A DNA stretch of 64,000 bases. Origin: Cyrtodaria siliqua (lineage: Eukaryota; Mollusca; Bivalvia; Adapedonta; Hiatellidae). The position numbers were made by a program, and so were the translations under genes. Below the pieces are notes generated by a model. The model did not search any database, was not told the DNA's origin, and saw only the letters and a list, made by a program, of their open reading frames with translations. The DNA lies in assembly GCA_037043455.1 (NCBI GenBank), contig JAWPHD010001125.1:124001-188000 (forward strand), written 5' to 3'. Each line of letters begins with the position of its first letter. Position 1 is the first letter of the stretch. Positions 55,170 to 64,000 of this stretch are shown piece by piece.

Positions 55170-56195
55170 GTTGCTTCTTCCACATGATATTATATGTTAA
55201 TATTTAGATCCTATTGTATGTATATCGTTTACATTATATAATATAAGCACATCTTTTACGTCTTATAATTATGTACATCTTTCACATGCTAGTATATGTA
55301 CATCTTTCACATGCTAGTATATGTACAACTTTCACCTGCTAGTATATGTACATCTTTCACATGCTAGTATATGTACACTAGTATATGTACATCTTTCACA
55401 TGCTAGTATATGTACATCTTTCACATGCTAGTATATGTACAACTTTCACATGCTAGTATATGTACATCTTTTACATGCTAGTATATGTACATCTTTCACT
55501 TGCTAGTATATGTACATCTTTCACTTGCTAGTATGTGTACATCTTTCACTTGCTAGTATATGTACATCTTTCACTTGCTAGTATATGTACATCTTTCACT
55601 TGCTAGTATATGTACATCTTTTACATGCTAGTATATGTACATCTTTCACATGCTAGTATATGTACATCTTTCACATGCTAGTATATGTACACTAGTATAT
55701 GTACATCTTTCACATGCTAGTATATGTACATCTTTTACATGCTAGTATATGTACATCTTTCACTTGCTAGTATATGTACATCTTTCACTTGCTAGTATGT
55801 GTACATCTTTCACTTGCTAGTATATGTACATCTTTCACTTGCTAGTATGTGTACATCTTTCACTTGCTAGTATATGTACATCTTTCACTTGCTAGTATGT
55901 GTACATCTTTCACTTGCTAGTATATGTACATATTTCACTTGCTAGTATGTGTACATCTTTCACTTGCTAGTATATGTACATCTTTCACTTGCTAGTATAT
56001 GTACATCTTTCACTTGCTAGTATATGTACATCTTTTACTTGCTAGTATATGTACATCTTTCACTTGCTAGTATATGTACATCTTTCACTTGCTAGTATAT
56101 GTACATCTTTCACTTGCTAGTATATGTACATCTTTCACTTGCTAGTATATGTACATCTTTCACTTGCTAGTATGTGTACATATTTCAGGTGATAG
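55170..56195. repeat. 27-bp tandem array upstream of exon 1 (array G)
   Basis: About thirty-five units of TGTACATCTTTCACTTGCTA then GTATA, very homogeneous between 55260 and 56170 and decayed on the exon-1 side from ~55170. Higher-order duplication is visible: a block containing the short GTACACTAGTATATGTAC variant recurs at 55375 and 55690. It lies in what is probably a 5'UTR intron, ~115 bp or more from the exon-1 acceptor. Confidence 0.92.
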
Positions 56196-56403
56196 AGTAT
56201 CTACATCTTTTAGATAATAACATCTTCCACATGATATTATATGTACATCGTTCACATCACATTGCATTTACAATTTAAGTTAAAAAAAAAGACCTATAAT
56301 GAGACAAAAAAACGTTTACAAACTGAAATCAGATAATAAAAAGCGTGACATTGATACCAGATGTTGTGCTGCTGCATATTGCGAGATTTTATTACGTAGT
56401 GCG

Positions 56404-56512
56404 ACACTGTTTATAATCACGTATCACGACATTGTACGCGACACTGTTTATAATCACGTATCACGACATTGTACGCGACACTGTTTATAATCACGTATCA
56501 CGACATTGTACG
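56404..56512. repeat. ~37-bp minisatellite, three units
   Basis: Three copies of ACACTGTTTATAATCACGTA then TCACGACATTGTACGCG, almost identical. Confidence 0.9.
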
Positions 56513-56786
56513 TATCTTAATTTTGTTTGCAATGTACAGTTTGTGCTGCATTTAAAACAAAATTATAATTCGAACATTTAGATGAGTTTAAATACAAAAA
56601 TGCCTTAAATCTGAGACATATTAATATTGATCTTAATAAAATTTGTGCTTTTGACTGTTTTACATTTTGTTATTGTTTTGATTATAACTATTTTTATGAT
56701 TGATATATTTCTTAACTGTAGAGCTCGGTTTCTGGTATCTTATATACAAAAACACTTATTTGTATCCTACACATTATCATCTGCTA

Positions 56787-57080
56787 ACTATAAGAACATA
56801 GTGTCGATCGTGTAATGATATAGATCTGTAAGAACATAGTGTCGATCGTGTAATGATATAGATCTGTAAGAACATAGTGTCGATCGTGTAATGATATAGA
56901 TCTGTAAGAACATAGTGTCGATCGTGTAATGATATAGATCTGTAAGAACATAGTGTCGATCGTGTAATGATATAGATCTGTAAGAACATAGTGTCGATCG
57001 TATAATGATATAGATCTGTAAGAACATAGTGTCGATCGTGTAATGATATATATCTGTAAGAACATAGTGTCGATCGTTTG
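56787..57080. repeat. 38-bp minisatellite, about eight units
   Basis: Units of AAGAACATAGTGTCGATCGT then GTAATGATATAGATCTGT, with only one or two substitutions in all. The three overlapping minus-strand frames are due to the unit having no stop in that direction. Confidence 0.93.
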
Positions 57081-57867
57081 TTCACCAATGCGCATTCTGT
57101 CGATAATGAAACTTTAAAGGGGTAACCATTGGTGTGTTCGGTGCTGTTTAAACCTTCTTTCCGAAAGGACAGGCCGCCCTGTTCCATTAGCAGTAACATA
57201 TTAAACATCCAATATATAGCGGAAATACCCATTATGCGTTTCCTTTTTTTTTCAGTATGTTATAGATAAATTAATACAAAAATGTACATGCACATATGAG
57301 GGATTCAATATAATGGCCCAGTCAACTTCTCTGCATATAAGAGGTGAACGAACAAACAACACAACATTAACTGCTAAACTAGTATTCGATATCTTATATA
57401 CTGAAACGAAAAAGAAACGGAACTCGGGAATTTCCGCTATATATTTTATGTACAATATGCTGCTGTTAATCGAATGGTACATGGCTACGTAAGACCTTTT
57501 CTTTCGGAAAAGAAATACTAAAACAAAACATAACACAGCAAATAATATTCCTGCAAAGTTTCATTCAGTATGATTAACAGAGTACCGTTTGGCTCAAGCA
57601 TGTGAGCAAACTTAGGATGCAAAATTTTGCAAACTCCTTACGTTAAATACTGTAGTAAAATGGCTCATATTTTCAAAGAGGGACTTCAACATTTATGAAT
57701 TTCTTGTTATACACAAAGTGTACTGTGTCCTTTCTCTAACTACCTGCAACTCTTTTTTTTACAGAACATCTTGGTATTTATTTGGAATATTATGTGGAAT
57801 TAAGTGTTCAGTATATACAATATATAGCGGAAATTCCCGTGTTGTGTATCTTTCTCGTTTCAGTATA

Positions 57868-58020
57868 CATATGAATACGTGTCTGGTCATTATGTTAGGT
57901 GTTAGTGTACTTGTGTATATACATTTCACAATCGCTGTCAAGTTTGCATGTATTTAAGCTATCGTCACGGTTCGTATGGCCCATTGAAATTATCTGAATA
58001 TAATAAATAAACTATATTCA
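57868..58020 (+). repeat. Dispersed repeat, second copy
   Basis: Same blocks as 8393-8580 (TATACATATGAATACGTGTC, TCACAATCGCTGTCAAGTTT, CCCATTGAAATTATCTGAAT). The upstream CGGAAATTCCCG at ~57828 also occurs inverted at 57421-57440. Confidence 0.65.
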
Positions 58021-58530
58021 TACTGTGTATTTTATGTTTGAAATTATTAGTACATTACTGTTAAAAGTTAAATCACGCATTACTGACTTTCAGTCGTGTG
58101 TGTACATGGGCAAGTTCACCGCATGAATTATTTTAATTTATATATGTATTCAGTATATTTATATATAACTACTTTATAAATTATGTTTCGAATAAGAAAT
58201 ATCAATGACTTCCTTATTTAAATGTTATCATAAAACATACACATCTATATCGATAACAATTTTACTTTATTATTTATTTTATGGGTCAATATGTGCAGCT
58301 TTAATAATGACTGTATTAATGGAGTATCTTATATAAGAATCAACATTGACTGGGTGTTATAAAAAATATTCTAATACATCCGCACTATTTAGCCTAGTTT
58401 AAAATATCTCGTTATATTGAACGATATATCACTGTAATTTTTGCAACGTTAGGAGAATAAGCATTGCGCATTGCGCATTAGATTTCAGATGTGTGCGTTA
58501 TTTTCACATTTTAGGTTATAAGAATAGAAA

Positions 58531-58686
58531 TAGAACATCGTTTACGGTGAATTATCTATGATATATCACGGTTTGTCGTTCAATTGTAAACAATAATTTC
58601 ACTCGCCCTTCGGGCTCGTGAAATTATTGTTTACAATTGAACTCCAAACCGTGATATATTACACGATAATTCACAGTAAACGATGT
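58531..58686. mobile_element. Fold-back (MITE-like) element
   Basis: ACATCGTTTACGGTGAATTA, ATATATCACGGTTTG, TTCAATTGTAAACAATAATT, TCACTCGCCC pairs with GGGCTCGTGAAATTATTGTT, TACAATTGAA, CAAACCGTGATATAT, ATAATTCACAGTAAACGATG. The centre is at CCCTTCGGG (~58609). No coding capacity. Confidence 0.9.
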
Positions 58687-59049
58687 TCTTTTTTTAAGTA
58701 TCAGCTGTGTTATATTTACTAAAAGTGTATTGTACAAACTAATCCCTCACATGCAGAACAATATTGCCTATCGTTACATTTGGTATATACTAGTTAAACC
58801 AAAAGCTCAGTCGGTTAGGACGTCGTTTACTATTTGTCTACTGACCTGCAGGCTCAGAATAAGGCTAGATATACCGTTATATATGACTCTTATTAATAAT
58901 ATAATGACAGTTTATTTCCAAAATCCGCACATCGACCGCATAAGGATCTATATATAAAGACCTTCCCGCCTCTCCGAATTGTGGAACAATCCTAACTGTC
59001 GTGGTTTAGACCATATAATGGAATTTGTGCGTAAAAGGACAAATTACTG

Positions 59050-59350
59050 TAACATGACACCGGCAACTCTAATTAGCACTTTCTCTTCCTTCAGAAAATT
59101 TCATAGAACAAAATGTTCAGTAATTTATACGGTACAAAAAATAATTGTATCAGTATTCGCAACATAAAACGTATTGTTATTTAAGTAGTCATATACCATT
59201 TATTGTATAGCATTCTGCCGGTGCAATTTATAACATGACACCGGCAACTCTAATTAGCATGTCCTCTTCCTTCAGAAAATTTCATAGAACAAAATGTTCA
59301 GTAATTTATACGGTACAAAAAATAATTTTATAAGTATTCGCAACATAAAC
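59050..59350 (+). repeat. Direct repeat of ~117 bp, two copies
   Basis: ACATGACACCGGCAACTCTA, ATTAGCA, TCTTCCTTCAGAAAATTTCA, TAGAACAAAATGTTCAGTAA, TTTATACGGTACAAAAAATA at 59052-59168 and 59232-59348, separated by ~63 bp. Nearly identical. Confidence 0.9.
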
Positions 59351-59769
59351 CCACCCACTCTCTCCTGTTATTGAAAACAGTGTTTTGGGCTTTTTTATGT
59401 TAATATTTTCAGAAAACGGAGACTTCAACGGTTTCAGTCTGGTTCTTCCGTCACGGCTTCAACAGGGTTACAGCAATCCGCAGTTGTTCACGGTCACAGC
59501 AATGACTATGTAGTTAATAAGATTTTTGACATTTTCAATACAAGAACTTTCAATTATTTACATTTGTCTTTGTGAACTGCTGTACCCAGGGTTCATAAAC
59601 TACATGTGTATGTTTTAATTAACTACACTTGTTATCTTACTTCTATTTTGTTGAATCCGTGGCCAATATAAAACATATGTGATGTTCCTTTTACATGCTT
59701 CAAAGATAGGGTAGATAAGTAGCAAAATATTATTTTTTTCTGACTCAATAACGCAGACTTCGACAAAAT

Positions 59770-60300
59770 AATACTATAGTTTGGGGCGCTTGTTAAGATA
59801 AAATTAATCTACTACCTAAATAAGTTGCATGTCAGTGAAACAGACATTTTAAGTGGTAAATAAAAACAACTTACTTTTCAAAATCGGTTGAGAAAAAGAA
59901 AATCAGGCGCGATAGTCGTTTTTGATGGGGCATTTTCAATGGAAAATTCTGCTGCATGAAAGATTTGAAAAAAATAATAAAAAATAGTATTGTTATCCAA
60001 AAATGTTTTTAAATTGTTGGATATTAGTAAATTAAGTCACCCTGAAAGTTGTATAGCTAATTATGAAGGCTAACTGAAGTTATTTTAATTTTTTTTAATT
60101 TTCTGCTGTTCCACCAACAAGGAATTTACATAGCAAAAGCCCCATCAAAAAATCAACCGATTTTCAAAATTAAAGTAGTTTTATTTACCACTAAAAATGC
60201 CAATTCTAACGATATATGACTGATGTGCGTATACTTTGAATTGCTCAAGTTACTGCAGAAAAACCTTTGGCTGAAACAAGCGCCCCAAACAATAATCAAT
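59770..60300. mobile_element. Fold-back element with ~165-bp diverged arms
   Basis: Left: TAGTTTGGGGCGCTTGTT, ACATTTTAAGTGGTAAATAA, TTTTCAAAATCGGTTGA, TTTTTGATGGGGC. Right (complementary): GCCCCATCAAAAAATCAACC, GATTTTCAAAATTAAAGTAG, TTTTATTTACCACTAAAAAT, ACAAGCGCCCCAAAC. No open frame. Confidence 0.8.
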
Positions 60301-62250
60301 AATACAACTTAAGAACATGTCAATAATATCTATATCAGGTTCAGAGATTTAACTTTTTGTTAATGATAGATTGGTCAGATAACCGGGTCCTCACTATATT
60401 TTTATTTGGCCTATGTATGACTAAGTACATGACCTTAACTTTGACGTGTTTATCTTACTACCTTATCGTTCTCAGTATACAAACATAAAAACTATACATA
60501 GAAAGGAAGTAAACATATAAAGTGAATAAGTTATATTCTTAAATTTGGCTGTTGTTGGTGGGATAGCTATGTTAAACTGCATTATACTTTCTTATTTTGT
60601 GTCAAATAAAACTGTAGACTATTGAATAGAAGTTATACATTCTGCTCTGACATATCGTATTACAACCTTTATTTGCCATATCGATTTTCATTTAAAACTG
60701 AACTTGTATTATACAATAAACAGACATATTAATTGTGATTAGTCCTTTGCTGTTTTGCAAAACACATTGCTGTTTACACATGTAAACTACAGAAATAAAA
60801 TAATTTGAAATTGAATGTCTGAAAGGAGATAACACGTAGCGTTCAATTGCATTCCTTAATAATAACACAATACTTAGTATCGTATCCTTAATCATTGTTA
60901 TCAACAAACGCTTCACAAATGTTCGCATTGGGACAAATTACCTCAAATGCGTCACAAGTAACTTGTACGTTACCTTTTACGCGCGTAACATGCAGTTGAC
61001 GTTAAACTTAAAATGTAAAAAAAGGCATTTATGTTCGGATATCAAACACTAAAACAATGTTTTATGTATATCATTAACTAGTACTGTTTTTAAAATTTAT
61101 TTTAAGTTAGTAATACATCTGTCAAGTATATTATATAATCAAGATTAACATTAGTTGCTCAACTCTTATCTGTTGTGCATTCGAATAATGTACGTGTTTG
61201 TGTTTTGCAATGCAAATTAAAGCAATTTATGTCGGATATTGTAATGCGACGTAAATAAATAAATAAATTAACAAAGTCTTACCTTATATCCACTAGTGAG
61301 TAAACAAATTAAAACGCAATCAGTGAAACTGTTTTATGTTAATGTCCGGTTTAAGCGTGTGTAACAAAATGAAACGGTCTAAGGACTTTTCTTAACAGGT
61401 AATACCTGTCGCACTTTTCTGCACTGTTTTGAATTGAAATGTTTATACAACCTACTTCCCCTATTAGGTTTTGTATTGTCGGAGATCCTTCTTCTAGATA
61501 AGTATTAGATAAAACGTGTGTGACGGCTTAAAGCTACACACGCTACACATACCGCTTTGAAGGCGTTTTTTTTATTCGTAATTTCATGTTCACCAGTTCG
61601 TAGTGAAATCGGGTATTTAAAGGGACACAAGGCAATCTTGATTTTTTTAAAAATCGCGACGTCCCGTTAGTTTATCTACATAAATAGCATTTGTTCAATC
61701 ATTATTATTAATGATAAGAATAGTCTAAAGTAAATTGTTTTGGCATATTACTAACTGCTGAGTACATTTCACCAATACTATATTCAAATCTATGATAGAA
61801 TAAGGAACAAAAGTGGAAAACTTAAAATTGTATTTAAATATATGCAAGCAGATTTAAAGTCAAACTGATACTGGATATATAAATGGAGAAGCTAGTTGTA
61901 AGGCTTCAAGATAGCCATGTGGGACAAATAAGTCATTTATGCGATCACATTTAACGCCGACGACATTTTACTCATCGATTTCTGCCTTATATACCGAATT
62001 TTTGGACGTTCGTCGAATTGAAATTACTTCACCCGTGACTCATTCATATGCATCAGTTAGTACTAGTTTACAGTGTAAATCCTAGCAGCGGCACGATTTG
62101 GTGTTTGCGGTATATGCCGAGTTATTTATAACGTTTACAAACAGACGACACGGGAAGTCTATTGTAAGAATTGTCTTGTTGATTACAGCAACACGATCAG
62201 GAGTGTTAGTTGCTATAAATACTTTTTTTGTGAAATATACATACTAGCCC
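60301..62250. other. Upstream stretch without a supported gene
   Basis: AT-rich; no gene recognised. It may contain the EAAT 5' exon and promoter: a good minus-strand donor, GGATATAAG/GTAAGACT, lies at 61283/61282, but nothing else confirms it. A dispersed repeat shared with 18440-18690 is at 61610-61900. Confidence 0.4.
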
Positions 62251-62820
62251 TTCGCCAAGGTTCATGTTGAATGGACTCGCATTCGAAACTTATGCAGCAA
62301 CCTTAATGGTGATTTGTATTTGAACTATTTACGCTTATCACCAACATGCGACTGTGGACAAGACAAAGAAGATGCTGAACATTTTCTTTTTAAATGTCGT
62401 CGATTTATTGAACAGAAACGTAACCAACTAGACCGTTCCATCCATTGGACGTTGAACAAGTGTGTGTTTGCAATACAGATTTTAGTGATAAAAAAATGAT
62501 TGTTTTTCTATCTGTACAAACATATATAAAAGACTCCAACAGTGTGTTCGGACTGACACTATGTACTCTTATTACAAAATATTCTGTCTTCTTCTCCTCC
62601 TTCTTTTCTTTTTTTCCCCTTTCCTTTCACCCAACTATCGTAAAAACTGTTTACGTCTACATTTGTAAACTTTAGTTCATCTATTCTCTGTATTCATTGT
62701 TACTTAATATAGTTACTATAGCCATAACATTACAATTGTTCTTTGTAATTTAAATTGTATTGGGAAGGGCCGAAACTGCCCCATTTGCATACTTTGTAAA
62801 AAGAAAATGCAATACAATAT
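62251..62820 (+). mobile_element. 5'-truncated LINE copy: ORF2 C-terminus and 3'UTR
   Basis: An open frame from 62251 to the stop near 62499 codes WTRIRNLCSNLNGDLYLNYL and CDCGQDKEDAEHFLFKC, the C-terminal cysteine-histidine motif of LINE ORF2 proteins. Non-coding sequence follows, ending near AAAAAGAAAATGCAATACAA (~62798-62820), a likely 3' end. No RT domain is present upstream, so the copy is heavily 5'-truncated, as is usual for LINE insertions. Confidence 0.7.
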
Positions 62821-63030
62821 GTTTAAACCAATGGTCCCAGTGAATGGAAGGGTGGAGGGGTGGAGGGTGTGAGTATGGGTGAGTGTGTGGGATGGGTCCG
62901 TCCCAACTTAAAACTTCGACTTCCTGAATTAGAATAACGTTTGAAGTGACGTCGTGAAATGAGAAGTCACACTACTGTCATGAAGTTAGAAAAGAAGAAA
63001 TATTGAATTGGGCTACTAATATCCTTTTTA

Positions 63031-63115
63031 TGAAGTCCTTAGTATGACCCGACCGGAGTTTCAACAAACGACCTCCCGCTTGCGATGCGAACGCTCTGCT
63101 ATTATGCCATACTGA
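63031..63115 (-). mobile_element. tRNA-like SINE fragment, minus strand
   Basis: The minus strand reads TGGCATAATAGCAGAGCGTT then CGCATCGCAAGCGGGAGGTC, GTTTGTTGAAACTCC. A-box-like and B-box-like stretches are present with a decayed B box (GGTCGTTTGTTGAAAC). Not a working tRNA gene. Confidence 0.5.
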
Positions 63116-63263
63116 ATATGTGTAGAATGATGTTGAGCTGGTAGCTCATACTGTAATTCAATTCAACATGAGAAAAGTGTGCAAGACGTCGCGTATTGTA
63201 ACAGGGTTTATATAATACATGTATATAAATCCTGATTGTATCTACACATGTTTATTAACACAG

Positions 63264-63485
63264 AATTGCGGTGGCCGAGTGTTCAGCATAATTGCAACAC
63301 GTCCAAGGTCCCAGGTTCGATTCCAAATGGGGTCATATCTCAGGTTTTTGAAAACGCACTCAAAAAAAGCATTACCGCACTATTTTACTCGGGTAAGGTA
63401 CTTTCAAAGTATGTTATCTTTCAATGGGGATGTAAACCCGTCGTTATCATTACAGGGAGAGCAATACACCGTGTACGTTAAAGAT
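63264..63485 (+). mobile_element. tRNA-derived SINE (Leu/Ser-like head)
   Basis: GCGGTGGCCGAGTGTTCAGC (A box) and CCCAGGTTCGATTCCAAATG (B box) have class II tRNA spacing, followed by a body CAGGTTTTTGAAAACGCACT to GTGTACGTTAAAGATTG. Two overlapping frames of 81-89 codons across it are not genes. Confidence 0.65.
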
Positions 63486-63489
63486 TGAA

Positions 63490-64000
63490 GTGTTAAATTC
63501 AGTGATTCACAACCATAAACCTAAGCCTTATCTCTGTTTTGATGCTTTATTTGTCCCCAATACAGGGTTTGGTATTTCAAAAAAAAGGAAGAAACAAAAG
63601 GAAATGTAAAATGTAAATAAACCCGGGCAAGCAACAATAGACGCTTACATCTATTTATAGTAACACACTCGACTTGAGTCAGTTACAAACAAACAAAACA
63701 TTCATTGAAACCTTTGTCATATTACCGCGACCTTTAGCTGTCTGAGGTTAATCGTGCCGCTGCTAGAATTTTCACTATAAGTATAGCGTACGTAGCTTTA
63801 AAGCCCCAAATACTTTTACCAGGAAGAATTTCAAGACCGTCCTCACAGCGTGCTGACCTGAGTTTTCAGATCAAAGCATGTCAAAGCCTCCTCAAGAACA
63901 GATACATAATTTAAACCAGAATAGTAGAAATTAGATGGAACAAAACCTGTATGAAGGAAATGAAAGAAAATGTAATCAAAAAAGTTAAAAAATAATTGTG
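63490..64000. other. Right edge, no feature recognised
   Basis: AT-rich DNA with no recognised repeat, RNA or protein. Confidence 0.5.

Noticed and set aside
58795..58870. tRNA-like CTCAGTCGGTTAGGACGTCG
   Set aside because: Only an A-box-like word; no B box at the proper distance.
59395..59480. Second Penelope-like end (GGTTCTTCCGTCACGGCTTC)
   Set aside because: Some likeness to the stretch at 39290, but no coding remnant beside it.
61283..61330. 5'UTR exon of EAAT with donor GGATATAAG/GTAAGACT
   Set aside because: Good donor only; other donor-like sites exist at ~59650 and ~59870, and no promoter or transcript evidence is available, so not called as a feature.
63264..63340. Functional tRNA gene
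   Set aside because: A and B boxes are present, but the acceptor and anticodon stems do not pair convincingly and a SINE body follows; the same holds for 10735-10800, 40283-40450 and 63031-63115.
1..64000. CRISPR-like interpretation of the regular arrays
   Set aside because: Units are head-to-tail without unique spacers, in a eukaryotic gene with introns; no cas genes.

Overview
This is a eukaryotic window that looks like one locus of an AT-rich, repeat-dense invertebrate genome, most likely a bivalve mollusc. I infer the group from the split gene with canonical GT-AG introns, the tRNA-derived SINEs, several LINE families with the C-terminal zinc-finger style common in molluscs, and satellite units (for example the ~143-bp unit at 1-842 and the element starting with an inverted CTGAGCC/GGCTCAG at ~51312) that resemble repeats common in bivalves. 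No species is assigned.

The only host gene I can support is on the minus strand and spans 15614-55054. It is a complete excitatory amino acid transporter (SLC1/EAAT family, 523 codons plus stop) in nine coding exons: 54742-55054, 42023-42194, 40118-40160, 31556-31628, 31062-31251, 26096-26329, 25101-25295, 19377-19511 and 15614-15839. All junctions keep frame. Two of the exons (43 and 73 nt) are too small to show as open frames and were found by matching splice sites and phase. The HP1 serine-rich loop, the NMDG motif, the HP2 loop and the TM8 arginine typical of acidic amino acid carriers are all present.

The striking feature is what fills the introns. Seven tandem arrays sit beside the exons, and three carry copies of the exon edge together with its splice site. 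The 53-bp units between exons 5 and 6 repeat the exon-6 acceptor plus the first exon-6 codons. The ~41-bp units downstream of exon 7 repeat the last ~28 coding bases of exon 7 plus its donor. The ~32-bp units downstream of exon 1 repeat the exon-1 end plus its donor. A fourth array (next to exon 9) repeats the polypyrimidine tract and AG of the acceptor. Arrays E and F start within a few tens of bases of a splice site; array G, in the probable 5'UTR intron, lies about 115 bp or more from the exon-1 acceptor. The gene is thus embedded in well over a hundred decoy splice sites made from its own junctions.

Other layout: 1-15600, downstream of the gene, is a mosaic of satellites, minisatellites, large fold-back elements (6.0-6.8 kb, 8.6-9.95 kb), a decayed Polinton-type capsid gene fragment (2.2-2.85 kb) and a decayed LINE (11.73-13.61 kb). 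Intron 8 (16-19.4 kb) holds inverted dispersed repeats. Intron 7 holds two diverged 18S rDNA fragments. Intron 3 (31.6-40.1 kb) holds microsatellites, MITE-like inverted repeats, a minisatellite and a Penelope-like remnant. Intron 1 (42.2-54.7 kb) holds a nearly intact two-ORF LINE (45.18-50.93 kb) followed by a composite of nested repeats between ~250-bp inverted arms. Upstream of coding exon 1 (55-64 kb) are three minisatellites, fold-backs, a 5'-truncated LINE end and SINE fragments; a 5'UTR exon and promoter probably lie here or beyond but could not be fixed.
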